Below are positions 28,801-43,800 of a stretch of DNA of 64,000 nt, piece by piece. This DNA comes from Schistosoma haematobium. Lineage: Eukaryota > Platyhelminthes > Trematoda > Strigeidida > Schistosomatidae. Within the stretch, counting starts at the first letter, position 1. Every line of letters starts with the position of its first letter. The stretch lies in contig NC_067196.1 of the NCBI RefSeq assembly GCF_000699445.3, forward strand, positions 60,517,364-60,581,363. The letters are read 5' to 3'. Position numbers and translations under genes: made by a program. The notes beneath the pieces are model-generated. The model was not told the origin of the DNA. It saw nothing but the letters and a program-made list of their open reading frames with translations, and did not search any database.

Positions 28801-31800
28801 GTCAATCTAGATTTTTCAATTGCAGTTCTTAATATCTATGGATATTTACGTAATATTTAGATCGTTACTTCCGATTTTGATGTACCTCAATAAACATTTT
28901 TATGAATTGAAATGTTTGTTTCACGTTAAGCTCAGATATCTAACCATATTATTACGGCGATCATGATTAAGCTGTGAATATCATTGAATAGACCAAAATA
29001 AAGCGATAAACAAACTGAATAAATTGAGATACATAAATTGAATTTAACCTGTAGTAACTTTGTATACAGTCCCTAAAATAAAGGAAATGTTCATACGATA
29101 ATTATAATCAATTTATCGAATGATTACTAACCGACTGAGTAAACTTTGATTTACAATCTTGCTGATTTTAATATGATAGTGTTTCGTATTATATCACTTT
29201 TTTTATCTCCCTTTCATATTTAGCTAAAAGCTGCGCATTTTCAATTATTTCCCAATTGGAAATGGTCTTCTAAACAAAGACTTAGGTCAGAAAGTGGAAA
29301 CATTAAAAAACGATTCCTAACTGATTGTAATTCACATCCCAAAACGCATACATCACTGACTGATTCTAGCAATTTATTGGTGAATAAGTCTTTATCAGAT
29401 GAAAATAAACTTATTACACATTCATGTACCAGTAACCAGACCAATGAATCTGACAGTATTTTGGCGAATTCAGCTTTAAACGAGTTATCATTGAATAATG
29501 AATCACCTATAAGTAAGTTTTTAGTTTCTTTCAATAGATTTTATGAATTGTATAGTCTATCATCAAGTTCATGTGATGTTATATAGTTTTGTTTAATCTG
29601 TAGTTCTAATCGAATCCTATCGACCAAGTTACAATGTACCCACCACCCAAAATGACTAAACATTTTCATCACTATTTTCCGATAATTGATGGTTGGAGGT
29701 AGTCTCAGTAGGTTGTCCTAGAAATAAGTTTCGTGCTCATCATCAGCAAGGCATATCTGCAATCTTGAAAAAACTGTTACTCTTCGTGAGGTTCGAATTT
29801 ATGTTAAACTAGTTGTTGAGGATGCTAGATCCTCAGAAATCGATTGGTGAACTTCTTATTTTTGTAATTTAATTTTTAGGATTTGAATTCTTCATTTCCG
29901 CGCCAAAAGTGCCCATTTTTACTTTAAGTTTGTATTGCCCACCTGGAAGGACCCTAAAAGTAATCGGTTCGTTTTCTCTTTTGTGACGCTTTCCAAGGAT
30001 GTATTTTGTATTATTTATATTACACATGAACTGAGTGGTTTTTATTCGTTCTTCTGGATTGCTTGTGGAATTATATATTTTCCCAGGTGAATCTGGTTTT
30101 CTTCCTTTAGTTAACAAAGCTAGGGCGCAGAGGAATAGCTTAGCTTGTCCTGTTGCTGCATTACTGATTTTCCTTTTATTCATCGGTCTAAGGTGGCACC
30201 ATACATCCCTGAATATAACACTAATAGTAGAGATTTTTATAGTATTTTTAATGATTATACTGTATTTGGGATTAATTTGATGTTGTTTTGAAAAGTGGTA
30301 TTTCAAAAAATATATGTGATACTTTTGTAGTTTACATATCACCTGACATTTACATGAATGTTTATACCATTGTTTACACTGAACAAGTACATTGTGATAG
30401 CATCGTAAAGTTTATATAAAAGATTAAGTTGTATTTCATGATATTTTATTTTTGTAAATTTATATAAGTCCAGTGGTAATATCTTCATCAAATAACAATC
30501 CTTTCGAATTGCGTAATACACATATACATAATCAAAACGTCTTAAAACAAACTTGTTCAAAAACAATACATTTATCTGTAGATATTAGTACAATATCTGT
30601 CTACTTAAGTAAGTTGTGCAACTGTTTAAAGGTTGAAAAAAAACAAAGAGTAGATGGTAAACAGTTTCAATTAAAAAATAACGTCTCACATCCATTTTAT
30701 TGGTATACAAAATTTATATAAATTTATAAGAGTAGATCATGAAGACAAAGTTTTTGAAAACGATTATTCTGTCAAGTGTTCTTTGTTGTTTCTCATTCTT
30801 ACAATATATTCTATGAATGCATTAAGACACTTGATAAATATTTACTTTAAAACAGAAATCATTCCCGTCACCGGTAGACAACAGAACACTTGGAATAAAT
30901 TTTTCTTCTGAAACCAAATTACTTCTGTTACCCATAGTGGAGGAGCATAGGCTGCACATCAACATTCTCCATCCAACTTTGTCCTGAGCAATCCTTTCCA
31001 GTTGTTATCCATCCTTTTGATGTCTGTTTCCGATTCCCAACTCAATTTGTTCCTAGGTCTTCCTCTTTTCCGTTTCCCTTTCAGATTAGAAGTTAGTGTT
31101 TGCCTCATGATACAGTTTTGTTATTTTCACAATGTATTTCCTATCCACTCCTAACATCTTTCCCTAATTCCCTCAACTGGTTTGTTATCTCCCAGAGTAG
31201 GCTGTTGCTGATGGTATCCGGTCAACAGAAATTGAGTATCTTACGTAGACAATTGTTTTTAATTACTTGTACTATTTTGAACTTTTTTTAGTGATACAAA
31301 TATGATATACAGAGATTTGATTGGTCCTCCCGGTCTCTCACATTTTTCGGACATTCCATGTACCTATATTAATCAATGGTTATTCTTGTTGTTGGAAAGG
31401 GCATCGGCCTCGTGACTTCCGAAGAATATCGGATTTCACCATAAGGTGTCATGATTGTTCGATGGGAAGATCCCTCAACTGGGAGTGTAGATTTGAAATG
31501 GTTCAAATTGTTTACATATGTTATCATTCTTTTTAGTAATGTCGCTATTTACGGGATGGGGTTAATAATCCCATTCCCAACCCTTTTCCTTTGTGTGGGC
31601 TTGGGACCGGCAGTAGCTCCAGAAACGCTACTGGCGGGGTTCTGCAGCTAGATCACTATATCCCGACCGTAACTTTATGCAAATGCTATTTATCGTCACA
31701 TTGCATGTTTAACTACCTAGATTTATTTCCATTTGTTTCATGAGATTTTATAATATAAGAATTAATTTTCTTTTATTACATTCACAGCTTTATCACAATC

Positions 31801-34800
31801 GAATCTCATAGCTGAAAATATCACTCAACATAACTGTTATGATAATCATAGTTCATTCGAAGTAAAATCCTCTGTTATTGAGAATGATCTGTATGGATTA
31901 AATGGTTTAGACCTATTATTACACGCCGTTCAATATTTGGATAAAGAAAATAACTTATTTAATGATGCTTTAATACAACCTCCACCACTTGTTATTGAGG
32001 ACCTTGATACTGATTCTAAAAACGTTCAAGTCAACATTGACAAATCCAATACATCCTGTAGTGATAATTTTGAAACTATTAATAATTCCAACGAGGAATT
32101 AACAGAGCACAATTTTGAAGGTAATTATTTATTCATTTACATACGAATTACTTTTCATGTTTAAATATGCACTTACTCTTCTCATTGCAAATCGGAATAA
32201 GTAAAAGTTTATAAACTGATTATTTACGACCTATTCACTGGTACTTTGTCTAATTTACCAATTTACGTTTACTTTCTCAAACATATATATGTATATATAC
32301 AACTAAAATAGTCTTTCTAGTTCATAAAAGCCTATCGAAAAGTTGTTTTTTAATTACAAATTGGGTTTATCTGCGGTAATTAGTTCATCATAGAAAAACT
32401 GTTTACCATTTTTACTCCATTAGTTTTACTGGTTTGTAATAAATTCATCTTTCTAAATAGCCGTTTCATAATGACTGAATTCTTGAGAGATACGTGTATT
32501 CCCCCTTACTTACTTACTTACTTACTTACTTACGCCTGTTACTCCTCGTGAAGGAGCATAGGCCGCTCACCAGCATTCTCCATCCAACCCTGTCCTGAGC
32601 AATCCTTTCTAGCTCCGTCCAGTTGTAATTCATCGCTTTCATATCTGCTTATATTATCCGACGCAATGTGTTCTTTGGCCTTCCTCTTTTTCGCTTCCCT
32701 TTGGGATTACAAGTTAGGGCTTGCCTCGTGATGCAGTTCGACGATTTGCGTAATGTATGTCCTATCCATTTCCATCGTCTTTTCCTAATTTCTTCTTCAG
32801 CTGGAAGTTGGTTTGTTCTCTCCCACAGAAGGCTATTGCTGATGTTATCCGGCCAATGGATGTTGAGTATCTTGCGTAGACAGCTATTTATAAATACTTG
32901 TACTTTCTTGATTGTGGTTGTTGTAGTTCTCCAAGTTTCAGCTCCATACAGTAGAACTGCCTTGACGTTCGTATTGAAGATTCTCACTTTGATATAGGTT
33001 GAAAGTTGTTTTGAGTTCCATATGTTCTTCAATTGTAGGAATGCGACCCTTGCTTTGCCGATCCTCACCTTTACGTCTGCATCGGATCCTCCTTGTTCAT
33101 CGATGATGCTTCCTAGGTATGTGAAGGACTCTACATCTTCCAGAGTTTCGCCATCAAGTGTGATTGGATTGCTGTTTTCCGCTTTGAATTTGAGGACTTT
33201 GGTTTTCCCTTTGTGTATGCTGAGGCCTATTGATGCAGAGACTGCTGCTACACTGGCTGTCTTCATCTGCATCTGTTCGTGTGTACGTGATAGGAGGGCT
33301 AGGTCATCTGCGAAGTCCAAATCGTCTAATTGATTCTGAGCTGTCCATTGTATTCCGTGTTTTCCTTCAGATGTCGAGGTCTTCATAATCCAGTCGACCA
33401 CCAGAAGAAAGAGGAAGGGAGAGAGTAGACAGTCTTGTCTGACTTCCGGTCCTTACTTGGAATGCATCTGTCAGCTGTCCTCCATGCACTACTTTGCACT
33501 GTAGTCCGTCGTATGAGTTCCGGATAATATTGACAATCTTCTCAGGAACTCTGTAGTGTCGAAGAAGTTTCCATAATGTCCTCCTATCTACACTGTCAAA
33601 TGCCTTTTCATAATCAATGAAGTTGATGTATAGTGATGAGTTCCACTCAACTGATTGTTCGACGATGATCCGTAGTGTTGCAATTTGGTCCGTGCACGAC
33701 CGATCCTTACGGAATCCAGCTTGTTGATCTCGAAGTTGGGCGTCTACTGCATCCTTCATCCGGTTCAGCAACAATCTGTTGAAGACTTTCCCTGGTATTG
33801 ACGTGTATTCCCCCTGGTTACATTAATGTTAATAAAGGTTGTACGATCATAGAAATCAGTATGATTTCGCTCTAAAATTTCAATTATAACATTCATTGTC
33901 TCTAATCATTTGCTAACACTTCTCAATGAAGAACTCTAGCCTCAGATCAACAATTATATCACTCAAAAACAGAGACAATATCTCACTGAGCTACAATGTA
34001 ACATTGTTTACGGCTGCCATATTTCAAGACACTATTATTGAAAAGAACTGGAATTAGCACAATGACAGTCAAACATGAAATAGTTTATTAATAAGCTACA
34101 TTTTATGAAAAGACAAATACTAGTTTATGTAATTCTGGGTTCTACCTTCCCATAAAAGTATCTAAGCGTTTGGAATTTTAGTTTCAGAAGTAAATTATAG
34201 AAACTTATAGGAGCGATAACCCTTATACCCAGAGCAGTTATTTACGAACTAGAAAAGAAGGCCCAGGACAGAGTGGGTTGGAGAATGCTGGTCTGTGGCC
34301 TATGCTCCATTGAGAGTAACAGGCATAAGTAAGTAAGTTATTTACGAAAAATCTACTTATAACCGATCTCCAGTGGGGTTGTCTTCTGGATTCTGCGACC
34401 ACATCTAACTACATCTTACTCGTCACAAATTCTCTTTATCATTTCTTAAAGTCATTTTCTGATAATCAACCTTTTCACGAGAACTTTAATCTCTCATGAG
34501 TATGTAGCTCGTGTTAGCAGTTCGATCGTATGAAACCTCTTGAAATGTTTTTAACTATTTCCTAAAGCTAACAACATTTACATCCTTATATTGAGTACTA
34601 AACATTTATCATTAGTTGAAACTTTGAAACCCTATGGATTCACATATCCTGTGTCTATTAAATTCTCATACACGACCATAGAATGGTTATTCAGTTGGCC
34701 TTACCTATTTAGTAAGATAACTCCATACTATTCACTCTTCACATACATATAGCTTTAACAACTATTACCTGTGGTCTACAAGTTGTACGTATGATATTCA

Positions 34801-37800
34801 GTTTGAAAGTAGTACGAGAGCTTATCGACCAAATCTCAGTGAAAGATCTCTTATGTGTAGTTTGATTCAGTGGGACTGTGTGAACTAAAAATCATCTAAA
34901 TACGCCATGTTACTTATATTATTCCTTACCCCTCCCACTAACTGAAGTTCCAGAAGGAGGAAGGATCAGTGAATTTCGAGAGCATAAATCCAAAGGGAAT
35001 TGAAACTATATATGTGAAACCATGCAGGAATAACTTCAGTATTCTATATTTTTAGTGCAGTGTTTCTACAACCTGCCAGTCAGTCAATCACAACGTGGAA
35101 CCTAATACGTATGTACATCGTTTCAAGTTGCTTTACCCCGTTAGCACAGAGATGGAATTGTCAGGCCACATTCCAGAATAGTAGAGTGAGTAGGCTGTAG
35201 TTAAGTTTCTGTTATAACTTGTGCCCTGTGTCCTATTAGTGTATCACGTGATGATACAGCCAATTAGAGAACAGTCAATTATCTATCGGACCAATGACGC
35301 GTAAAAGCCCGTACGAACAGTCTAGAGTCCTTATCGGTCCTGCTTCCCGCCTAGCCCAGCCTGTTAAGTCCAGAACACCTATCTCAGCCTCTGCGATATG
35401 AATCACTTATTTCAAACATACGGAGTTTATATACCAATCAAACAGACCACATCGTACCATAAAATAGGAAACAACATTTGTACAAGACTTAGCCAAATGT
35501 GGCTGTGAATAAGAGAGATAGTAATTGATAGACAGGGGATAACTCAAGAATGATAAATCGTATAATAACAGTCCGTAGGTCAAAATGAAGCTTATGATAA
35601 GAGGAACACGAATATGAATAGTTTAGTTAATTAAAAATTACACGATGAAAATTTACGCATAGTATTGATCCATAAATGGGTCCCAAAAGTTACCATCCAT
35701 TATTCTCATGGGAATATGACAGTTTTACTTCCTTATTTCGTCGAAAATTCTCATAATGCTAAGTTTTAAAATAAGCGAATTGTCGATATTAATATCATTT
35801 CAATGTTATCTGTTATGCTTCGGTAAATTTTATATAACTCATTAGTTAATTGTACATATATATGGTCATTGTTGTTTCTTTGTTGAACTCCCATTGAATT
35901 GCTGTATTTGATGGAATAAACATAAATTGTCTGTCCCTGTCAACTTTTGGATCTTATGAAGATACGACAGTAACTCCTGATCAAGAGTCAACCTCACTGA
36001 GTGGTTCAATAAAAAATCTTTTAATAGATTCTAGCGTAACTACTTCTACATGTAATTCAACTAGTCAATTAGTTCTCGAACAATCGTCAAAGTAAGCTAC
36101 CATTATGTCTATTACATAAGATGATGAATAATATAAATTTTCTTTTTTAATGGTAAACCCAATTTATATGTGATTTACTGATGTTCTGTAAAATAAGAAG
36201 CAAAGTAATACCATTCTTTGTTCTATACAATGTATTGGTTCATCAAGCGTTTTAGTACCTGTATAGTTGCGCTGCATGATTGGGCTGTACTGTCCAGATC
36301 GTGTTAAAACCTTTATGGGTACCTGGTTCTCCTGAAAACCAATGTAAAATTACCCACTTTCAGGTTATATTTGTAATTGTGCAATAATAATGCCTGAAGA
36401 GAAAATTAGGGCGAATTTAACGTTACAATATCACCATTTTTACTATTAAAATTAACTCCACTAGTTTATTATTATTATTATTATTATTATTATATTTATG
36501 TGTGCATACTAGTTGTAAAATTCTTTATAACTAAATAATTCATCCAGTTCTTATGAATGAATATGGGAAAACGTACTACCTAAAAACGATAATGACCTCA
36601 TAATGCATAATAAAAACTGATTGTACAGTAGGTTTGATGAAAATTAGGAAATTTATGGACGAAAGTTATCTACTGTATTATTCTCTAAATCAACAAAAAT
36701 GATTTACGGATAGACCAAGCCAAGTAAATATCCAATCTGTTAGTTTAAATGTAAGGTTCATTGAAACCATGAACTGATCGATGTCGATCACCATGGAAAA
36801 TCTGGTAGTACTGGATCTCCGTTTCATCCTAATACAAGACTCCAGAGCAGTGCGCATCCACGGTTGCTCACGCGTAACTCGAACCCAGAACCTTTGGTCT
36901 CGTCCGAACTCTTAACCTCTAGACCACTGAGCCGACCAGAATTCAATTGTGTTAAATTTACGTTGTTAGTAATCTTGTCTACAATAGAATTTTCGATAAT
37001 CTACTTTCCCTGTATTGGTTGTTTGAATTTATTTTACTCTTAACTTCATTTAAGCAAATTTATTAATTCGTTTTTATCAATCTTAATATCACCAACACGT
37101 AAGTATTCTTTTCACTCTTAATGAAGTCAATATAAATAATCACAGTCTATACATATAGTCACTTTAACTTTCTCAAGGGCTATTGTAATGACAATTTCGT
37201 TTTCTTCCCTTATCTCTGTCTACCTGTCAAGCAATTATTCAATTTTGTTGTTAATATTTAATAAATCTTACCTACCACCTAGTGATTTCTTAATTGTCAT
37301 AACGACTGGATATTTACATTTACATTCTGATTGTTTTGTCTAAATATAATAAGTTCATTGTCTCCAACTGACATTATTTTTAATTTCAGTATTGGTCAAC
37401 ATTTTAAGTTTAATACTTTTTTTTTCTTTGTTTACGTTCACTTGTTTACTCTGTCTTTGTCTATCCATTTCATCTTTCTTTCTTTTAATCAACTGATACA
37501 CATCTCACATATCATGTGACTTTGGGGAAAATTTTCTTTTCACGAAAATATTTTAATTTGTCAACAGTAAATCCTATCAATAATCATTGTTTTTCCATTC
37601 AACTACTGTTTTCTAAAAATATAAATTTCTTTAACTCATCAATAGAATAATTAGAGAGTATGTAACACTTTCAAGTAACAACTATAAATAATATGACTAG
37701 TCTAATGTATAAAATCAGTCCATAATGATTGGTTGGTTATCTACAGACATTGTAAACAATTAGAGACTAGTTCAGGTTCATATTGTAGTCAAGATCAATA

Positions 37801-40800
37801 ATGGTTTATAACTTCAGATTTTGTCGCTAAAAGTCTGTTTTGGTAGCAAAGATAAACTCATTCTCTATTTTAATATCAGTTATAGACATTTTGTTAATTT
37901 TTCTTTCTTACTTCACATGTCTTCTTTGTTCCCTTGTAGATCTGCTGGGTTTTTTTGTTGATATGGATATTTACATGCACTTTATATAATGCTTTTCTGT
38001 ATGTTTACTTTTCTTTCAAAAACATCTAGGGAGAAAAGTTGAGTTTTGTACCATATTATACATAATCTCTTTTTTGCATATTCATTGAATCTATGCATTT
38101 GTTTATGAGATACTAGACTTTTGTCTATTAGGCTTGATACTCAAATTCATCATTTCTAATTTGTCTTGTACAATTACACCGTTGTAATTTCGTACTATCT
38201 GTTCTCTTTAGAAATGCTAATATAAATCTCAAATATCATATTTAGCAGAATAGAATCAGTTCACTGTATTTCACCAACCTCATTACAGACTGCAAATAAG
38301 TATTTAAAATGAAAAAATAGACAAGGTGAATTACAATCTGTATCACTGTTTATGTATAAACCACTGATTTTCGTATAAATGACCTAGTGTTGAATATTAA
38401 ATAAAAGTTCTTGAAATTATTTACTCCTTTTCCTATATTTATTCCATATTTGAGTTATCCTGTCTAGTTGATATATACTATAGAAATGATTTCGTTCATT
38501 TATGATTGTCATTAACTAGGATATTTTGTATCTAATTTTTATTAAACACTGAAGAAAACAAATTCATTTAAAAATCGAACGGGGTTAATTTTTTGTTATA
38601 TTGTTCTCTTTTCTTTGAAAAACCAAATAAACAAACATTACATTCTCAGTTCTGGTACTTTCGAAAACTCTGATAATTGTCTACAAAACCAATCATTAAG
38701 CGATAGCAACAAATCCAATTCAATTACAGACCTATCTCATCCTACATTTATGCTACCACAAGTTGCGGTTTGTCCCAATACATTACTAATTGAAGTGGCA
38801 GAAAATCCTCTCCTGTGTCCACTATCAATTAATATTAAACCAACGTTATTGTCGTCACCATTATCATCATCGTCTTCTTTGTCGTCCAATTGTTCATCTA
38901 CAGGTATGTTTTCTATGTATACATTTTCATTTTTCTTTATTCTATGGGATACTTGTACTGTTCATTTCGTTTGTATAGTGTTAATATCGAGTGATATTAT
39001 GGTGTGTGTTACTAATATTGACATAAGTAGTATATGATGTTAGTCGTGAACAGAAGGTCTGGTAGCAGAGAGACAAGAGGATCGAACAGTAATGAATGGA
39101 AACAGAATGCAATTTGTATGAAAATGCAAGAACAATGAGGTCTGAGTCATTTTGAGACGATTGGTGAACATTTTGCAAATTAAGCATTTACTTTATGATT
39201 GTTAGATTTTATTAACAAGTACTGTAATTTTGTGCTTAATACATTCGATTGTCCCCACTGGTGTTCTTGTTCACTACATTTGGTGTCGCTGCCAACCAGG
39301 AGGGGAGAGGTGCTGTTATGCGAACGCCACAAGTTTTTAGATTTTCTTGATTTATAAATGCATTTAATTTGTATCTTTCGTTGATGCTTCTTATTAAGAA
39401 AAAACGAATGAAAGAAGAAATCGAAAGAAGGGGGAATCATAAAATTTCGAATATTTTCAGTTAGATTCTTAAAAAATCACAAGTTTCACCCATCATTTCA
39501 AGTTTGTAATAATCGAGCGTTCTCACACTTTTTTTTCTAGAAAGAATTAATAGTTACTTCATGATTCCGTGCTCAGTTCTCACACAACACTCTGTTATCC
39601 CTTCTCTCTAATTAAGAATGTGAGTTAATATTACACTTGAATAAGTATACCATCTCGATCAATACATCTTTATTGTTATTTTGTTTATCTAAAACTATTT
39701 AGTTGGCTTGATCCCTAATCTTTCACAAGGTTTTACTACTCTATTGACGGTTCGATTTGATCGACTGACAAAAACATGTAATATTCTATTGTCTGTTTGT
39801 ATCAACCACATTTAACAATTAGATTATGAATGAGAAAACGTCACAATGCTGTTTAATGAGCTTCCTAAATATAATCGATATTTCTACACTAAATAACTTA
39901 TAGTTTCGCTCTTAGGTACAGAACTAAACAGATTACAACTATTAGAAAAGAGTTCTAAAGACTACGGGAGCAGTGTATCACTTATTTTCTAACTTTTGCT
40001 TTCAATATTCACTAACTTGGATTATAACATGTAGTTACAATTGTACTCAATCTTTATTACTTATTATTCCATTTTAGAATTGAACAACTCTTTACTTGAA
40101 ATCAATCAACAATCTATAAAAAATACTTGTGAAACATCAAAATCTAATCAAATCAATGAAATTTCTTTAGAAAATAATATTGATACTCACATACCTAACC
40201 AACAGAATTCTACAATTGTAAGTTTGATTAATATATTTATTGTCAATTATTCTACGTTGTTAATTTGGATTTACAACTATTAGAATGATTTGCAAATTGA
40301 CTGACTTATTGTCATTAGAATAATTTGAAATGTAAAATACTTCAGTGTTTTTTTACAAAATTGTTTATTTTAAATCTATATGTTGATAGTTTCTTTTCTG
40401 TAACTGTAGTAAGAAAATGATGACTGTAGTAATAAATGAAAGACAAAATGTATTTTCTTTTGGTTTCAAAGATTTATGGAAGTCGATAGTTTATGAGAGG
40501 TCAGTCTCGTTTTCTTCAGTTGCTACTGATTTTGAAGGAATAAATATTATTATACTTATTTCAGAAGATAATTATAGCATCCAAACAAATTCTACCGACT
40601 GTTAACAAATATTACAAGAAATACTGATTTGTAGTGCGTATCAACATTTTCAAGATATTTGTATGTATATAAGTGGATACTAACAGTCTTAACGGACTGT
40701 GAGATTATACTAAAGTATTATCTGCTAGACAAAATGCCATCATTTAAATCTCAGTGGTCACCTTAACCCTGATATACAATCGAACTATCGATCCTTATCA

Positions 40801-43800
40801 TTTTGATTGAGTTGACTGATACTTCTGCATTTTCTTAACACTTAGATTAGTAATCACTTGATCAAATTATTCGTAATGTTTCTAGTCGGTACTTCAGACT
40901 TGTAATTCTTACTTCGTTTCTAAGATATCACCGTTTGATGTTAACAAGATATGCTTTATATTAAAAGTAATTTTATCCTTTTTCATATTCGAAAGCAGCC
41001 GATAAATAACTCATACCATCAACCTGTTTCTTTTAAAGAAGAGAATTGTGTAATCTATAATTGTGAGAATAAATTTCAATCATCTACCAATGAAAATTCT
41101 CAGAATCAACAAACTGTTTCTTCTAAATCAAAACCTCCTCCATTGAAATTACATGATGTATTTAATTCCAGGATCATAAACAAAAATATTGAACAATCTG
41201 ATAGATCGGTTGAAAAAACTCGTGCTCCATTCTCAGCTGATGCAGCTAATCGATGTTTTAAACGGAAATTTGATGAAACTACAGAAAAGTGAGTTGTGAT
41301 AATGTCTTTTTTTCACTAATAACTATTGCATGTGTATGAAGACGGTTCAGCGAATAGACTGTTCCTTTCAATAATCTCATTTATCAAAGCTGTACAACGG
41401 TATTTATTACTAGTCTTTACACATAACAGCCTTCAATGAAAAGAGACGGGTGTCACATAATTCTTTGAAGTTACCAAAAAGTAATCAAATATTAAGATAT
41501 TGAATATGTAATTGTCTTCAATGTAATATTAAATAACATTTTATCAAAGAAATGCTACAGATAATCATACTTTTGATAAACATGAAGAAGATTTAAATGA
41601 AACAAACAGTTGGTGATAACAACTTTTCAAATAAGTAATCAAGCACATCTTTTTTGAATAGAGATCAAGCTTGAAATAGTAAACTATGAAACCTTAAGTC
41701 GTGCACAAATTTATAATCTAAATCCCTTTTGAGTTAGTTCTCTGACTGTATAAATGATACAAAATTATGCAAATAGCGGTCCGTGACTATAGTTCAAGGG
41801 CTGAACTATTGATTGACTTGGATCTCTTTTTAAATACACATACAGGTTAATCCTCGAAAATACGTCTGGAAAGTACATGTTTCATGTAGCCAGTATAATC
41901 TCCTTTACAAGAACAAGAGAACCGATTAAATGTACATATATAATTATTGATTAATCGGCTAGAAACAAATAAACAGATAAAATACTTTACGTTGTTGGAT
42001 TGATCAAAGTTGTTTGTTTGTTTTTATACATTGATTTTCATAATATTGAATTCAAGTGATTTATCAAATATTGTTTACTAATTATAATTTGGATATAAAC
42101 TAAGTGTCTGGTAATCTAATTATGATACCGTAAAACCCATACCAGACCACTTAATCCTTTTAAATAATACAAGCTCAATTAAATTAGGTGTCAATAATTA
42201 TAGTAATTTTATCCAGAAATAATAATGTTCTGTTTGATATTTAGAAGATAAAGAAAAATATATATTTAAGTCTTGAACATTCATGCCTTTAAGTCTTAAC
42301 CAAATGGGCTGGAGAGAGGTTAAATTAAAAGTAACCGAATTATAATCCGGACGATTTGGACTTCGCAGATGACCTAGCCCTCCTATCACGTACACACGAA
42401 CAGATGCAGATGAAGACAGCCAGTGTAGCAGCAGTCTCTGAATCAGTAGGCCTCAGCATACACAAAGGGAAAACCAAAGTCCTCAAATTCAAAGCGGAAA
42501 ACAGCAATCCAATCACACTTGATGGCGAAACTCTGGAAGATGTAGAGTCCTTCACATACCTAGGAAGCATCATCGATGAACAAGGAGGATCCGATGCAGA
42601 CGTAAAGGTGAGGATCGGCAAAGCAAGGGTCGCATTCCTACAATTGAAGAACATATGGAACTCAAAACAACTTTCAACCTATATCAAAGTGAGAATCTTC
42701 AATACGAACGTCAAGGCAGTTCTACTGTATGGAGCTGAAACTTGGAGAACTACAACAACCACAATCAAGAAAGTACAAGTATTTATAAATAGCTGTCTAC
42801 GCAAGATACTCAACATCCATTGGCCGGATAACATCAGCAATAGCCTTCTGTGGGAGAGAACAAACCAACTTCCAGCTGAAGAAGAAATTAGGAAAAGACG
42901 ATGGAAATGGATAGGACATACATTACGCAAATCGTCGAACTGCATCACGAGGCAAGCCCTAACTTGTAATCCCAAAGGGAAGCGAAAAAGAGGAAGGCCA
43001 AAGAACACATTGCGTCGGATAATATAAGCAGATATGAAAGCGATGAATTACAACTGGACGGAGCTAGAAAGGATTGCCCAGGACAGGGTTGGATGGAGAA
43101 TGCTGGTGAGCGGCCTATGCTCCTTCACGAGGAGTAACAGGCGTAAGTAAGTAAGTAAGAATTATAATCCGAGGGTGAAGTTTTATTTTTGACTTCACTG
43201 GGGTCTGTTCACTGTAAGATGTTTCCCTCAGACAACCAGAATCTTCAGTAGGTTAGCTCTAAAAGTAGCAACCCTCTTCTTGCCACGGGTTTCCAACGCC
43301 CACAGTAAGGTCCAACACTCTAAAAACTACTCACAGAAACACCGTATATGTTTGGTCTCAACCAATTATCCCTTGGGTCCTTCAGTGATGCTCCCAAGTA
43401 GTCAATACCATTTATGATCTAATACGTTTTTTGGGTCCTTCTTGAAATATCCCTTCACATCCGGGAATCGCCAACTGCCTTCATACCTCTAAGAACTTCA
43501 AGACTGATTATATCAATCTCTTGTTAACTATAGAGAGCGAGGTAATCGGAAGTTTTGATACTTCACCTAGTTTGAAGTATCCGTCACCTTTCCCTGGTTG
43601 GTTTTTGGGTTAAAAAAATCTCAAGCGTAAGCCACTATTGACGCAAGTAAAATGTGCATTCCCGATTCGAAGAACCAGCTAAGTGCTCAGTAGCTCTCTG
43701 TACATTGTTTCGAAGCTGTGAAATATGACTAGCATCTTCTTTCAAGTCAAATTCTGACCAACATAGGTATTGATCATAAAAAGTAAGGAGTGGTAACTAA

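Larger units (their letters stand above)
36092..38649 (+). other. cic intron 11
   Basis: Contains the ATT repeat and the tRNA-derived SINE; 36960-38649 is AT-rich with nothing recognised. Confidence 0.55.

Noticed and set aside
32668..33333. Plus-strand frames of 109 and 103 codons
   Set aside because: They are mirror frames of the minus-strand RTE reverse transcriptase and recur, in the same mirror position, over the second copy at 42340-43008.
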